From: Strix aluco
Taxonomy: Eukaryota > Chordata > Aves > Strigiformes > Strigidae
Reading direction: 5' to 3'
NCBI RefSeq assembly: GCF_031877795.1
Contig: NC_133971.1
Coordinates: 61,512,463 to 61,576,462, forward strand
DNA length: 64,000 nucleotides
The notes under the pieces are model-generated. The model did not search any database. It saw only the letters and a list, made by a program, of their open reading frames with translations, and was not told the origin of the DNA. Of this stretch, positions 22,557 to 37,000 are shown in pieces (within the stretch, counting starts at the first letter, position 1; each line of letters begins with the position of its first letter). The position numbers were made by a program, and so were the translations under genes.

Positions 22557-23454
22557 CCAGAGAAGCCCTCTGCAGATCTCTGACTCCTCAGAGACAAGCA
22601 GCTCCTAATCCACTTACCAATATAATGGTACATTCAGTTTCTTAATAGAGGTATTTGATACAGTCAGAAAACACTACAAATGGCAAAAAGCATTAGCTTC
22701 TGGAATATAGAGAATATCTGTCAACGCATCTGTGGATCTTCCTTCTGTTTTCGTTGCCGGCACACATTCTGTATAAAACCTACAGGACTATGACTTATCA
22801 CAAGGATATAAGCATACTAGACTTTGCAGGTTTGGGTTTTTTTAAAGATTATTTTTCTGGACTTCACAGTGTAACCATTATATTTAATGAATGGGCCCTG
22901 GACTCTTCAGAGCTAGTGGAGAATACCAGGTTTTCATCCAGTTCAAAATATTTCCAAACCCTGTCAACAGAAAGCTTGGGATCATCAAACTCTGGAACAT
23001 CCTTGAATTAAGGCTTGGCCATCTAAATTGCTGGTGACATAGATGTCTGCAGATCAATGACAACCTTAGCCATAGCAATATAGGTATCAATAACTTATTA
23101 AGTCCATAGGGCTTTCTTAAACCAGCCTGGAGACTGACTCAGCAATTCAGGGGAAGCTGAGATTCACCAAGAGATTTTTTTACCCATCATGAAACAGACA
23201 TATCCAGAGATTGCCTTCTCCATTTCCAGATATTTCTGGATCCATGCAGTTGAGTTGTCCTGGTCTGCCCTTATGTAGACATGTGAGGAAATAATGAGTT
23301 TTACAACACAAATTTTTGTCAAAATTTGTTTAAGTATTCATAATTCTGCTATGGGAAGCTGACATGCTCTGAATGCTGCCCGGCTTATGTTGAGAGCAAC
23401 AACCACTTCCATACAGTGGTCATGTCTCTTGAACAAAACAATTCAAAGACTGTA
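22557..23454. other. Intergenic stretch, no gene seen
   Basis: Nothing recognisable on either strand. Confidence 0.35.
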
Positions 23455-23990
23455 ATATAAAGTACATAAGAATAGTCACACTGGATCACACCAAAGGCTC
23501 ATTTAGGCCTGAATCTCAGCAGCACACAAAACCAGATAGCTAAGAATGCATGTAAGGTCAGGACACACCTACAATGATACTATCACAAAATATTATCACA
23601 GACATTAACAGTTTTTTGGCTCTGGAAACTTCATAAGTTACAAATATTTTTCTATATATTAACTACCCTCCAGGTAGGACAGGACAAACTCTCTTCCATA
23701 AATTTGTCCTATCTCCTTTTGAATCCATGAAAAATCAGCCCCATAACATTTTGGAGCAAGGAAGCCCATGACTCACCTACATATTATGTGAAGTGTCATG
23801 TCCTTTCCTTTGTTTTGATGTTACTTTTTGGTCTCATTTGGGGTCCGCTATTTCTTTTGCTATGAAAAACAGTAATTTCCTTTTTTACTTTCTCCATTCC
23901 TCTCAGAATAGACCTCTATCTTATTCCTGTCCATCAACTCTTTTCCAGCCTAGAGCATCCTTGTCTACTTAAGCATTCCTGCTTTGCTAC
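23455..23990 (+). mobile_element. Very old amniote interspersed repeat (CR1/L3-type, plus)
   Basis: The block starts acataagaatagtcacactgg and continues with actggatcacaccaaaggctc, then ccttttgaatccatg, ctatgaaaaacagtaa, and aatagacctctatcttattc. Phrases of this kind in this order occur in a high-copy fossil repeat of reptiles and birds. I judge it to be a LINE 3' region of CR1/L3 type but cannot give the exact family. Divergence is high. Confidence 0.55.
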
Positions 23991-24633
23991 ACATCTTCAA
24001 AATCCCTGCATTATGTACATACAAAGCACCACAGAGCCCTGGTACCAGTTGGAGACCCTGAAAGCTACTGTAGCACAAATAATAATAGATAAGAAAACTG
24101 CAAAACCAAGTCTGACATTCTCAGAAAATTATTTTAAAAATAACCAGAGGAAACAAAAGCTATCAGAGAATCCACTTCTATAATCTTCCCCTTCAGTGCA
24201 AGGCAAAAATCACATCAGTTTCCCTTTGCATTTCAACCAGGCTTACTTTCAGAGAAATGTGTGGGCAGGGCTGCAAATCAGATGCTAAGGTTTTGCTGCT
24301 TTATCAAAACCTCTGGTCACTGTGTTAAAAAATCACCTGTGTACATCTGAGCATCAGTAGAACTTGCTGATGAAGAATCAGAAGCCTTAACTGTCCCATT
24401 TTCCCTCTGTTAAACTATGTATGTGGGATTTGAAACACCTCAGAAACAGCAAAAAGTGAATCTCATTAATCACAAAATTCTCTTATGATTGGACTGACAG
24501 CTACTGTGAGAAATGTCAGCCTCGAGTGACACAGACACAGAGAAGAAGCTTGTAATAGAAAAGCTGCCTCATCCATAACTAGAACATCATGAATTAGAGG
24601 CAATAAATGGAACTACAAGCAGACAATAATGTC

Positions 24634-24655
24634 ATTATTATTATTATTATTATTT
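24634..24655. repeat. (ATT)n microsatellite
   Basis: Seven uninterrupted ATT units. Confidence 0.9.
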
Positions 24656-27600
24656 CTCACCTAAATCTTGGTATTAGATGATGGCTCTAAGATGTTCACA
24701 GCTAAAAATTTCTGGCTTCTGTCCACACTGTCCCATATATGACCACACTATCCCCTGTCTATTTGAAGTGAAGGCTGCAAATAGCCTCCTCTGCTGACCA
24801 CTATCTGGAGTGCAATTTCAGTGTGAGAAACTGGTATGCTCCGAAGACTATGAAGTCAACGGGATTTCTGCACACTATGAGTTTTTGAGCTTTAAAAGCA
24901 TGATGACGACCTTCATTTGCCAGTTAGATTTTTATCTACTGAGAATAGGCCCTATCACCTGAAACTAAAAACTCATGTTAGGTATAAGTTACAAGTTCTT
25001 AAAGGGAAGCAGTTAGCCACCAGAACAGGGATGACACGTGACATGAACAGCATATTACATTTCTAATAGTAACGTTTCCATTTCATTAGAAGATGCAGAT
25101 GTGATACAGGAAGTGCTGGGTGATCTTGCAAGGCCTGTTTATGCTAGCACTCGTATTACATTTCCTCTTGCCTTGAACTGTACACTCTGATTTGGTGCAG
25201 CAAAGACTTCAGTGTAGATAGGAAACACCAGAACATGTCTACTTTTGGCAGATGTACAAAGCAAATGGCAAGACTTCCAGAATCACCATCCCTTACTTCT
25301 GCAGAAAATGCTATAAGCTCCTGGTAATAACCAAGAATTTGGCTACAGAAGTCACACGAATGTTGGTCTGTCATACGATACTGGATTTTGAACCAACATC
25401 ATCCTTACTTTAAAACAAACTTTTCTAAACTCTCTGTGCATGCTTCTCAAATTAGTGCAATTTTTCTTTGGTGGAGCTCCTCATTAAGCTGGGTCTGGAC
25501 AATCTATTCAAATACAATTGTTCTTCCCAAGAAGAATCTGTAAGCACAGATGGTAACAGGATACATCTGGATTTGTCTGCAAAAACCATAATGGGAGTTA
25601 ACAGTGTAATCTGACCGGGACAACTGAAAGGTAATATAGGGTAAACTGCATGTGGTCAGGACTCAGATAACACCAAATGTTTGCTGTGATGCTTCAATAA
25701 ACCCCTTATTTGTCCAGTGTGTACCAACTTTATATTCTGCCCCTCTCACCACTTCTTGTTTGGCCTGGCTCAAATCACTTCAATACTCTGTTGATGTTTT
25801 TTTTTCCTTAGTCACTTTCTGCCCTGCTGGCTTTGGAGCACTTTGGAAGTAGTCATTATCACTTACTAAGCAGGGTATGTCTATCATCTTCCTTAGACAT
25901 CTAATGTCAGTGATCTGAACCACAGTGCTTTCCCTGGAAGTGCCAGGTACAGAGATGATAGTGTGCACCAAACTTCTTTCTGAGAACCACCTGGAGGAAA
26001 TTCACAGTGTGAATTTTTAACCCAATACAATGGGGAACATTTTCACACTCTCTAGTCTCATCAGACTACTAACAATAAATTAAAATAATATAGGACACTG
26101 TCTTCCACTCTCATCTGATAGTGTAACTCTTTTTTCCTGCCAGGTAATAATACCCATTTTCACCAAATTAACTATTTCTTGACAATCTACACTCATAAGT
26201 ACAGCCAAGGTTTTCCTGTCTCCTGAACTAGGCCAAAAAGTACCTGTCTTCAAACTGAGTGCTGTCTTTTTCAATAACGAAGCAGCTGAAATCCAAGCAG
26301 GTCTGCATGTAAAAAACTGAGAATATAACATAAAAGTAGATGAGGGGATTCAAAAGCAGCCAGTATCACAGTTACCAAAGAATTACTTCCTTTACTATCC
26401 AATTGTATCACATGAAGGATGGCGAATCAAAATTGCATCTAACTTCCTTGATTTTTTTTTATTTTAATGCTTTTCCTCACAGAAAAATCTGATTAAATGT
26501 AATTAATCACAAGGAAGATGTGTTGGCTCAAAGTCCAGAGAGTTACCACTTAATTAAAAAGTGCTAAAGAAAAGACTTCTGCCTAGCATTAAAGTGAATT
26601 TCATTAAAATCAAAGCAAGACAGAGCTGCTTTGCGCTGTGCAAGAGACATAAATTCCAAGAAGGACTCTGGGCCAGCTGACAACCAATTCAGTTAATAGA
26701 TCTTTGCTGGGAGAGAGAGAAAAATGTCATCAGCCAAGAAGGGGAGTTAAAACAATCTAGCAAGAGACAGTGGCAAGACAGGCAGCATCATGGTACCTCA
26801 GTCTGCTCCTCCTCATGACTTATCTTAAGCACCCTGCAAAACAGTGGCATAAATCTGCAGCACATCTTGCAACTCTGATAATCTGAGAACGTACAGTTAA
26901 GGTTGCAATCATTTATTAGGCTTTGAAATAAAGCACATGAAGAGATAAGTGACACTCATACTTTAGCACTAAAGAAAGCTACTGGATCTAAGATCAGGAC
27001 AAATTCCTCAGTTTTTAAGGAATAAATATGATTGTTGTGCAGTCCTAGAAAAGAGATTAAAAGACATTAATTAAATTTGTGATCATGTTTACTCGTATTT
27101 GAACAGTGATACAGTTGGTCAGACATTATCTAAATTAGGTCTGCAACCATATAATATTTCTTTCACTTGGTGAGAATTTGTGGTATGGTAAGAAGGTGGA
27201 AGTTGGAAGATCCAACTCCTTTAGGCTCCTTTGGAAGCCAAGACTGTCAAACCTGAATACTGAAGAAAATCCTGAGATAGCATTGCTACCTATATAATTA
27301 AAAGAAGAATAATTTCTCCCATTTCTGAAAGTCTTGAAATTTAAGCTTGCATAGACACGAACTGGCAAATTAAACCCATTTCCCAGATGAAAAGGCAGTC
27401 TTCAAATTCCTTATTGGAAGTGCATTTTACAGCCAAAGTATAAACATGATTTGAATCAGAGAAGTAGACATAGCTGGGAGGTCCAGCCCCTGAAAATACA
27501 GGCTATAAAGTAAGGAACCAAGGAAAATGCCAAGTTCAAGTCTGCCTCTGAACCTTAGTGAAACAGTCCACCTGGAAAAAAATTATTCATGAGGGCCTTG

Positions 27601-28637
27601 GTCATGACATAAGGAAACTGGAACATAGACTCGCCACATGAGTTAAATGTAGCCATGGACAGATGGATTGTCCCAGTTGAACATCAGAGGGGTTTCCCTC
27701 TCTAAACTTTTGGTGCCTGTTTTTCTCACCTAAAATTGTCCCTCCTAGGGTAACAGGTCAGCAAGTAAAAGGTGCTTTTTATAATGACTGTCTTCACATT
27801 ATCCTGCTTTGTTGCTGATACTGGAAAAGACTGAGGGTATTCTACTGCAATGCTCTTCTCAGCAAGTGCTATGGGAAACCTGATCCACAGAGACTTGTGG
27901 AAATGAGAGCTCATTTGCTAGCCTTCTTGAAACAACACACACATTATAGTTTGAGAGAATAGTCTACCCTTCTGAGAATAGTCTACCCTTATTTTCACCT
28001 TCCTCTGTGGGCTCCCATCTCTTTATAAAGCTAAATATAAGTTGTTAGGCTTCACTTTTGAAGATCTCTCAGAGCCTGCTTGTATCCTAATGCTCACTTC
28101 ATGGAGTACCTTGGGAGCCATAGCAGTCTTTCAGGATCCCTGCAAACTTCACTGCAGCAGGATTTCTAAGGATTATTAAGACTGAGGCTAGTCAGATGAG
28201 AACACTTCTCCTGAGTGCAATGATTAACATCTGAATAACTACCACATTGTTCTTCTCAGCCCTCCCAAGCACTTCCTTTTGCTGAGATACCTCCCAAGCT
28301 AAGCTGCAGGGATAACACAACTATGTTTGCCATAGTAATAAACGTTGCATCCTTGTTGTGTGTGGTCTTATGGCCCTGTCCATCTGTCCTTTTGTGTCTC
28401 ACACTCAAACTAGGTGTCCTCTGGAAAGGGAGACAGCCTTTATGCTTTATTTTGGACTGCCCATAGAAAACCACACAGCAGCAACATGAACAAGATTCTT
28501 AAACATATCAACAGGCAACTTCATAATAACAACTCTTAATTTCAAATGTGGTTGGTGATACGTCTGATTCCCTTCAATCCTGAGAACCTTTGTATCAGAT
28601 GGGATCTGGAAATGTGTATAAAGGGGTCTCAAAAATG

Positions 28638-28665
28638 CACACACACACACATATATCTATATATT
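28638..28665. repeat. (CA)n/(TA)n compound microsatellite
   Basis: A run of CA dinucleotides passes directly into an ATATATCTATATAT segment. Confidence 0.85.
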
Positions 28666-31600
28666 GATGTCATGCTAAAAGGAGCCAGCTAAAAACCCTA
28701 AATGTGCAGTGGATCTGTTTCCAGTATCAGCTTTCCACAATCCAGCACAGATATCCCTGCAAGGCTCTGGATTTATGTTTCTAATGCAACTCTTCCCCTC
28801 TCCCATCGTCTCCTCTGAGCTTGACTAGTGCTCTCAATCACTGTGCCCAGATGCTGCCAGAGCACTTGTCTGCTTGCAGCCAAAGTGAGGTCAGCAAGGC
28901 ACAGCTTGCCAGGGGTAGCATACCCTGCTTTCCCATCTCTCAACCTCCAGGGGAGCATGTGTCCAGCTGGTTGCAAGAGAGACATGGCAGAAGGTAAAGA
29001 AGTTTCCTGTGGTCCATTCCCGTGCAGCACAAAATGGGGCAGAGAGGAGGATATTTTGCAGGCTATGGTTTTCCACTGTTTTTAAAGTTCTCTTTGTGAT
29101 GAGCATGTAAGAAACATTTTGCTGTGGGTACACTAGCTTTGAAACCAAAGTAATAGCCACCAAGGGCAAAACCATTCTTTAAGGCTGCCCACAGCTTCAG
29201 AAATGGCTGCAGCACAGCCAGCAAGTCAGGGAGTGCTGCAGGCAAGTAGCACAAAGATGAGGCACTCTGTGGAAAGTTCGTGTGACTAGGAATAAGGAGG
29301 TCAGATCCGTGAGCTGGAAGTATTTGGTAACACAGATGAGTGGTCTGTGGAGGGAAACCAAGCACCTCATAGTGGCCAATCCTCCCTGTTCTTGGGAGTC
29401 AGATAGCAGACTTCACCCAGGCTTTCAACCCAGACTCCACTGGATTTTTTTTAAATGTCATTTTAACTGTCCTTTCTATGTCTGGAGACAAAAGGGCATG
29501 GAAGAGTCTAAATTAGATGCATGTGACATATTGGGATAATTTAAACAGTCACTTGGGAAGAAACTGAGACACAGATTAGATTTTTCTAATTTGGACAAAA
29601 CACTCAACAATCTAATGTTGTTTTTGACCGTTTGTAGAAAGGAATCAAGTTCTCTGAAGTTCTGAGAAAAGCTGGATCTATTTAATATGTGCTCACAATT
29701 TTTTTGGTTTATGGGTTGACTTGTGAGGTTTTGCCTTTTTTTCTGTTACTGATTTTGTTTTCTGCATGCATTCAGAGCATGGTGTGCCCTGCCTGCTCTG
29801 CTGAGTCAGACGCTGTCTTGCATCTATGGTAAGGAATGCCAATAGAAAGCGATCTAGTGAGCCTTTCTTATATATGGCAGAAACAAACAGACTCTGTTGA
29901 CTTCTGGAAAGCTCCTTTGAACTATTGTGGCTATATTTTTAAAATGCAGATACTGACTTTTCTCCAGAAGCATGATTGAGTTCTCACTCCTGATTATTAA
30001 GACTTCAGAAGTTTTCACACAGGCGTTCTTTGATATCAAAAAGTATAAGAACTGTAATAATTACCAGTATTGAATGGAAGTGCTTGAATTAGCACAGAGA
30101 CTCAAACTGGCTTTTTTAACATGTGAGCAAATCTGCAAACAAGGGAGATGTCCTGCTTTGTTTTTGTTAACTTTGATATAGAAGGTTATAGCTGAGGGTG
30201 CAATTAATAAAGTGGAGTTATACAAGTAAAATCACAGTTCCTGCTGCAGATAGAGAACAATCAAGATTTTATTAGCAGGAAAACAAAAGATAGACAAAAA
30301 AGAGACAGAGGTTTGTTTGCAGAAAATACTGATGGCTATGCAAAGGCTGTATTTAAAAGATCAAAGATACAAATTGATGAATAATTTTTGGAAGTTGTTT
30401 ACAAAAAACTGAGGAGTTGCAAGAAAGAAACCAAACTATTCCTTGCAGTAGAGATAAATGGTAAATATTCTGTATTTTTCCACATTTGCCTTACTAATTA
30501 AGCACCAGTTATTTTCTGGCCTCTTTGGTATTTATTTCTCACAATTAAACAGATTTTTCTTAACACTGTCAGGACAGTGCTGCAGTAGTAGAGGGTTTTT
30601 TAGCAACATCCTGATGTTGTAAATACAGAGAATGTTTTCATTATTGGAGTAGGTGATTTCTTTGATGTGTACAGTGACTACTGTACACATATATACTGAT
30701 AAATTCAGCATTAGCAAAATGTGTAAGAGCTTTTGCTTTTCTACCAAGTACCCTTTTACAAATCCGGCTCTAATTTTACATTACCTTGGCCTAGTGTCTT
30801 GACCTACAGAGCTACAGAGCCTGTGCAGTGGTTAGACAATATCAGAGGCCTGTAGTTTGACCTTCAGCGTGTTGCTATGTAGTTGTAGGGATGTAACACT
30901 GTTTAGACAAAGCACAGTTAAGCAGGTGTTATGAAAAAAAGAAGATATTGGCAAAAAAAACCAAAACTAAACTGATACAAGAATACTTGCTCCATCACTA
31001 CACCCATCATGGAGCAATAGCTCAGAGAGGTCCATAGGCCAGGAAGGATCCAACAGTCTGGAAGATACTCTTCTCATCATCAATCTCATCCCACCTCCAC
31101 CCGAGAGGGAGGATGGCATAACTCTGCCTTGGAGGATGGTCATGAAGGACCTCTAAGGACCTGGGATCAAGTGGCTCTCATGGCCAGGGCCACCACATTC
31201 ACCCTGCTCCTCCGCTGAGAGCTTCAATCCTGTCTATACAGAAAGATGAAGCACAGATAACTGCTTCTGACTTTGTAGACTTCTTTGCATTATTAGTTAC
31301 TGTTTCATAGAGGCAATGAACACCCAAACTCCTTCTCATGAATCCAATTATGGTGTAGTAATTAACATGTGAGCTTACTCTGTCCTGACTCAAACCATGA
31401 CACCAGGTTCCAAACACCTATACAAGAGCAACAGTATTGTATGGAGCAGCAGATAAAAATCATGACAATCCTGTTTCTCAGGATTTAACATAATAAAAAT
31501 TGTGCTACTGCATGGAACTACATCAACTGTAGGAGCCTGCTCCATACTATAATTTATAATGCACTTTTCATAAAATTTATAAATTCTGGGGTTTTTTCTG

Positions 31601-31677
31601 TGTTTTGAATTTATATGGCCTCAACTTTGTACCTGAGAAGCACACAAAGCAGTCTGGTGGGATGAGTATTAAAAACC

Positions 31678-31765
31678 TTATCTCATAGCTGAAGATGTGA
31701 AGGCACAGACTATTCAGATGATTTGTCCAGGGTCACAGATACAGCCTATGAAACTGATGCTAAAC
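31678..31765 (+). mobile_element. MIR-like SINE core fossil
   Basis: The text tctcatagctgaagatgtg, then gaaggcacagactattcag and atttgtccagggtcacag, follows the order of the MIR core (pattern: gaggaaactgaggcacagag, then cttgcccaaggtcacacag). About 90 bp, strongly diverged, no tRNA-like head seen. Confidence 0.4.
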
Positions 31766-32149
31766 TTCTGAAATACTTGGCTGGTCCTTACGCTGCTTTC
31801 TGAACCCTGTTTTTATCACTTGTCTCATATTCCACTTTCTTGTGGTGAATTGTTTCATGAAACTGTCACAAAACCAGTCTGGATGGGGCAGGATTTGGCA
31901 CTACTCTAACATCTTGTATTAACTTGCAGATTATTTATCACAACTTAACTCTCAAATCCAGAACAAATAAGAGACATCAAGGCTGCACTGACCATTTCAG
32001 TCCTTTGTGTTTAACAAAGCAACTAGCACGCAGACAGACTGTTACGGCTTTCGTACACATTATTGTTTTACTTGCCTTGAAATAGTATCTAAATACTGTT
32101 TCACAAATACTTGCAAAAGTCATTTAGATCATGCAGACCTCTGCATCAG

Positions 32150-32332
32150 ACAGTGGAATAGGCTGCCCAGGGAGGTGGTGGAGTCACCATCCCTGGATGT
32201 GTTTAAGGGTGGTTTAGATGAGATGCTGGGGGATATGGTGTAGGGGAGAACTTTGTAGAGTAGGGCTGATGATTGGACTCGATGATCCCGAGGGTCTTTT
32301 CCAACCTGAATGATTCAGTGATTCTGTGATCT
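32150..32332 (+). mobile_element. CR1 LINE 3' terminal fragment, plus strand
   Basis: It carries the end of ORF2 and the 3' UTR: aggctgcccagggaggtggtg, gagtcaccatccctggatgt, attggactcgatgatcc, and the terminal gattcagtgattctgtgat. About 180 bp, 5'-truncated. The octamer units are mutated relative to ATTCTATG. Confidence 0.9.
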
Positions 32333-33969
32333 CTGATCTTCTGTTCACTAGCTGTCTTTAAGTTCCAGGCCACTTTCCTCCATGAATCATTGCATATATA
32401 TGAAAAATGGGTGGAAGGTAGTTTATATATACATCTCTATGTGTGTGTATATGAATATCTGACAGATAGACCATAATTCAGTATCACAAAATATCCCCAA
32501 GAAATGTCAGTTTTCTTGTAAAGTCTGCTGTTTTTCACCTATTCACCACTTTCTGGGCATGTGTTACAAATAAGCAGAATATGATCTTTATCCTGCTGCA
32601 GTTAAGTTCTTTGACTTTGGACATTTTCCTTGAGTAGGTTTATGTACTTAGGTTGCATCTGAGCCAGAGTTTGCCCACAGTCTCTAGCTGTGGGTGTCTC
32701 TGCGCTACTATTCCATGGGATTTAGCCCAGACACAGAGAGCTGTTTGCCCTTGCTAGTGCAGGCATTTGCTGTGCTTGTCTCTCTGTCCCCATGTGTAAA
32801 ATTACTTCAACAATTCTTCACACGTTTTTGAAGGAATCTCATTCCCTTGGGATGAAAAACATCAGGTGAATGCAAGGTGACATTATGCTTAAACCCATCT
32901 ATGGAGAAGGCCAAAGCATAACATGCTTTTATTGTAGCTGGAAGTTTCAGATGACTGTAGGTGGGAGCTGTATGCCTATCTCCTCTATTCTCTTTTGAAG
33001 AGCCCAGCCTAAAGAGTTCTGTGTAAATCAGTCTGTTGTAATACAAAATCCTTTTGACAATACCTCTTCCCAGCCAGTCATTTGCCATCTTCTTTCCCAG
33101 TGCAAATGATCTTGTCCCTTTTGCCTTCATATGTGTTTAGTTTGGAAATTAGGCAACTTAATCCCATGGCTTTTCCCATTGAGATTTCTGGACAGTTACT
33201 GCTAAGACAAGAAATATTAATTCTTCACAGCTGGTACATTAGGCTATGTGTCTTCACAGTGCTCCTACTGTGATCAGAGTCCCAATCAAAAGGAGTTAAA
33301 TCAAAGGAGTCAAAACAAAGTTAAATCTTATTTATACAGGCATGCAGTCTTTCCATTATGCTTCATATGTCTTAAAAAAAGGTCTTGCAATATTCAGAGA
33401 ATATGGAACAAAAGCATTTCTAAAACCAAGCTCCTCTAGAGCAATATTAATGAAAAAATTGTAACAAGACTTGGGGGCACAATGACTCCATACAAATAAA
33501 TTCTGTCCATGCAAGCGGCCTTCTGCGTGACCTTGACCACAACCTAATCCCTTTGCTGTGCCTTGATTTTCTTTTCTCTCTCCTATTTAGCTGCTGAGCC
33601 CTGCAGGGAGGGATACACAACATCCAGCACAATGGGGTCATGATCGCTGTGAGGAATTCTCACAGTTTTTGCAATAATAGTGATTTCTTTCTTTCTAGTG
33701 GCAGAATTGTATTAAACTGTGTTTAGATTAAGCTAGAAGCTCAGGTTTTTTCTCTTTCACGATTGAGAGCCCTTGGAAGGCCCTGCTGGCCTTTTTTTGT
33801 GTAGCTGACACTGTTTTGTTTTTATTGTTTGTGCATGGGCAGTGGAATTCATAAGGGGGTTTATCCCACTGTCAGCCTTTACCTGTAAAGAAATGGAGCC
33901 CTGGCTCTAGCAGAGCATGGAAAGATCTATACATTATTGCTTCACTCCTCTAGAGGGAACTCTTACTGT

Positions 33970-34015
33970 GTTTTAAATCTCTCCATGCATTTGTTTTAAA
34001 TCTCTCCATGCATTT
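33970..34015. repeat. Exact 23-bp tandem duplication
   Basis: The unit at 33970-33992 (begins gttttaaatctctccatg) is repeated exactly at 33993-34015. Confidence 0.95.
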
Positions 34016-37000
34016 CTCTGTAAATTCTGCAGTCTAGTCAAGATGAGGGAAGAGCTACAACCTCTTTTGCTGGAATAAAACCTGGCAGAATTCCACTCAC
34101 TGGAAACCTGCAGTCATTGTCTTCAGGTGGCAATGACTTCCAGTTTTGCCAGAGTTCCTTTCTTAGCCTGGCCTGGCATTTCCATCCCTAAGAAACATGC
34201 AGGACACAGTGGTAAGTATCCCCCAGAGAGCTGGATTTAGACCTGCTCCTGCCCTGCTGCTGTGTGTGCTACATCAGGTCACCAAGCTGATAGGTGACGC
34301 CTGAATTTGCCTGTTTTTGTATTGGCATCAGACAACAAAAAAGATTGTCCTGAGGGATAATATAAGAGATTGCCTGGGAAGGCAGTGGGAGGATTGAGGA
34401 GAAGTGGGGAGAACAGCAACCATATTTCAAACACTTCTAATCCACACCATCCACCTACAAAACTATCTTGTTAGCTGCAAAGGCCCATTTTCCCTGAGGG
34501 TCCTCCACTAGTTCCTGTAAGACACCTGTGTGAGGAACTATTACTTAACTCAGTAGTGTCACTTTCAGGCCCAAGTAGGTTTCAAGGTCTATGGGTAGCA
34601 CATAGAGAGAAGAGGACTTCTCTGTGGGAGGGGCAAATTCTGCATTCAGAGGAGTGTTGAAAGCAGTCTTGTGGATATCATGGGTTCTCTGTTTTGGGCC
34701 GAGCTGGTCACTGTGTATGAGTGCAGCTCTGTCACAGGACCTCAGGGGAATGGCTGAGTAATAGGGCAGGCTGCTTCCCACTCACCTCTCCAGTTCTGTG
34801 CATTGCCTGAAGACCAGTGTCAATCTGCCAGCTTCTCTGATTAGCCTTATATGGAAGAGTAATAAATCACTACTTCTGTTCACATTGCTTTGGTGCAGTG
34901 CCAGCCTTCCTACACTCCACAGATGTTTTTATAGGGAACAAGCCATGACAGGGTGCAGATGCAAATCCAGTGGTGCAACCTTTAGCTTACTACTAGAAAA
35001 AGGGACAGCCATGAATATAGAACTTTGGTCTGAGTCAGCATCCTCATCAGGAACAAGCTGGAAATTATAGAAAAGAAGATGGAGAAAAGTGGATAGCTAA
35101 GCCTGTTGGCATTGCATTACCTTCTCTGCATTTATCAGAATTCTCCAGTCCACCAGCTTGGCCCTCTGGTGTGAACTGCTTCCGAGATCCTTCAAGAAAT
35201 AAAGCATGTTACTGCTCATAACTTCAGTTCAGAGATCTCTCCACTCAGCTGAATAGGTCAGGTGGTGCAGAAGGCCTGTGTGTACTGGAACCAGAAAGAA
35301 GAACAATATTAAAACCACAGCTTTTTGGTTTTTTCAGGTTTTCTAGATGAGAGAAGATTTCTTAAAGGCAGGGATTTCTGATTTACCAGCTATGCTCTGT
35401 GAGGGAAAGGCATCAAAACAAATAGTCAACGGGCAAGAAAAATATGACAGATCAACAAGAAATTACCCATGTTCCTTGTTTGTAGGCAGCTGTATATGAG
35501 GACTGCCTCATGTTATGCTGCCAAGGGACCTAGGTATGTGATAGATTCAATTGTAACCACAAAAGTAATCACAGGAACTAATCTGATTCCACAAACCATT
35601 CAACTGGATAAAGAGAGTGACCCAGGAGTGGGTGTGGGCTATACTAAATGGCATTCATACCATGCCTAAAAACTCAATTCTTCCAGCTTCTGATTCCTGG
35701 CTTCTGCCTCATTTGTTTCTGTCATATGGCAGGGTGCTTAGTTGTCTCAGTGCTCAACTGCTCTGCTCTGTTGCTCTGAAAGAAGGCACAACATATATAG
35801 CAGAGGAGTACACTCTTCTCAAGGAGCAAGAGTGGATTAACAGAGCAGAGATGTATTAGAAACTTGATGGTCCAGGGGAGAAGCTGCTTTGACTACTTCA
35901 CTTTTTCTGCCTTAAACTGGATCTGTTCTTGCTGCCTTTACAAACGAGGATAGGACACGAACCCAAAACCAGTCCCTAACTGGTGTAGACTCAGTACTTT
36001 TTCATGTGAAATTGTTTCATCCACACTGTATATTGTGACCCATAGCCCCAGGACTTAACAAGTAATTGCTTTTTTATTTTAACTCTATTTGTTCTGGGGT
36101 AGTCATTCCATTTCTCTAGCATGAAGGCCCTTTTTGCAAATCATCATGACAATGCCATGCTGCTAGGTATGTACATTGAATGATGCGTGTCTTGAGGGGG
36201 GCAAGAGACATTTGAGTATGCAAGTCCTGTTGAGACAAAACTGAAGAACTTTCATTTACGTGTAGTACAATACAACTCAGTCGAGACAGTCAGCCACCTT
36301 AGTCCAAACTGGGCTCACAACAGCTACCTTTTCAGTGGGAAGCCCAAGAGCTACATCAGATGTGTGGAACATGATCAGTGAGAGGGCTTGAGCCCACAAG
36401 TGAAATGGGGACTGAGCCAGCTGAGCAGTTGAATACACACAGTGCTGAACAGGCAATAGTATGCACTCACTCTTCTGTGTCAGAGGGCAGCTGGCTCTGC
36501 TTTTTGCAATTGCAATTTCTCCAGAAAGCCTTGCAAAAGCAGGTGGCACGGTAAAGTACATGCTTTGCAGCGGTGTACGCAGCAGTCATATATGCCACTT
36601 CTGATATGGTGCAGTCTTCCCAGTCCTTCATGTGCTTGAACTAATGTGCTCTCCTCAAGTTCACGCCCTCCTCTCTTCATAGTCCTTTAATGAGGGCTGC
36701 TAGTTATAAACATGGCTGGCTGTGCTCCTTGCCTACTCAGGAGAGAAACAAAGGGTGGAAAACCCCATCACTCTGCTGTGTGGGCAAGCCCACAGCATAA
36801 CTACCAGACTGAGGGAAATTCATGTTCTCAGACCTTCTACTCCTCTGACACCACTCCACATTCATCATCAGAGCATCCTCCTCCTCTAGCACAGGGGAGG
36901 AAGAAAACCAAAACACAGAATAATTTGTGGAAGCAAAAGGAAATAGGAAAATGTTGATTTGTGAATCCCAGGTTGCCATGTGGCTTGCTACTGGACTACT

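Larger units (their letters stand above)
23991..31677. other. Intergenic stretch, no gene seen
   Basis: About 7.7 kb with only short, featureless open frames. Simple-sequence elements inside it are listed separately. A 17-base unit is repeated in tandem with 19-bp period at 27955-27990. Confidence 0.4.
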
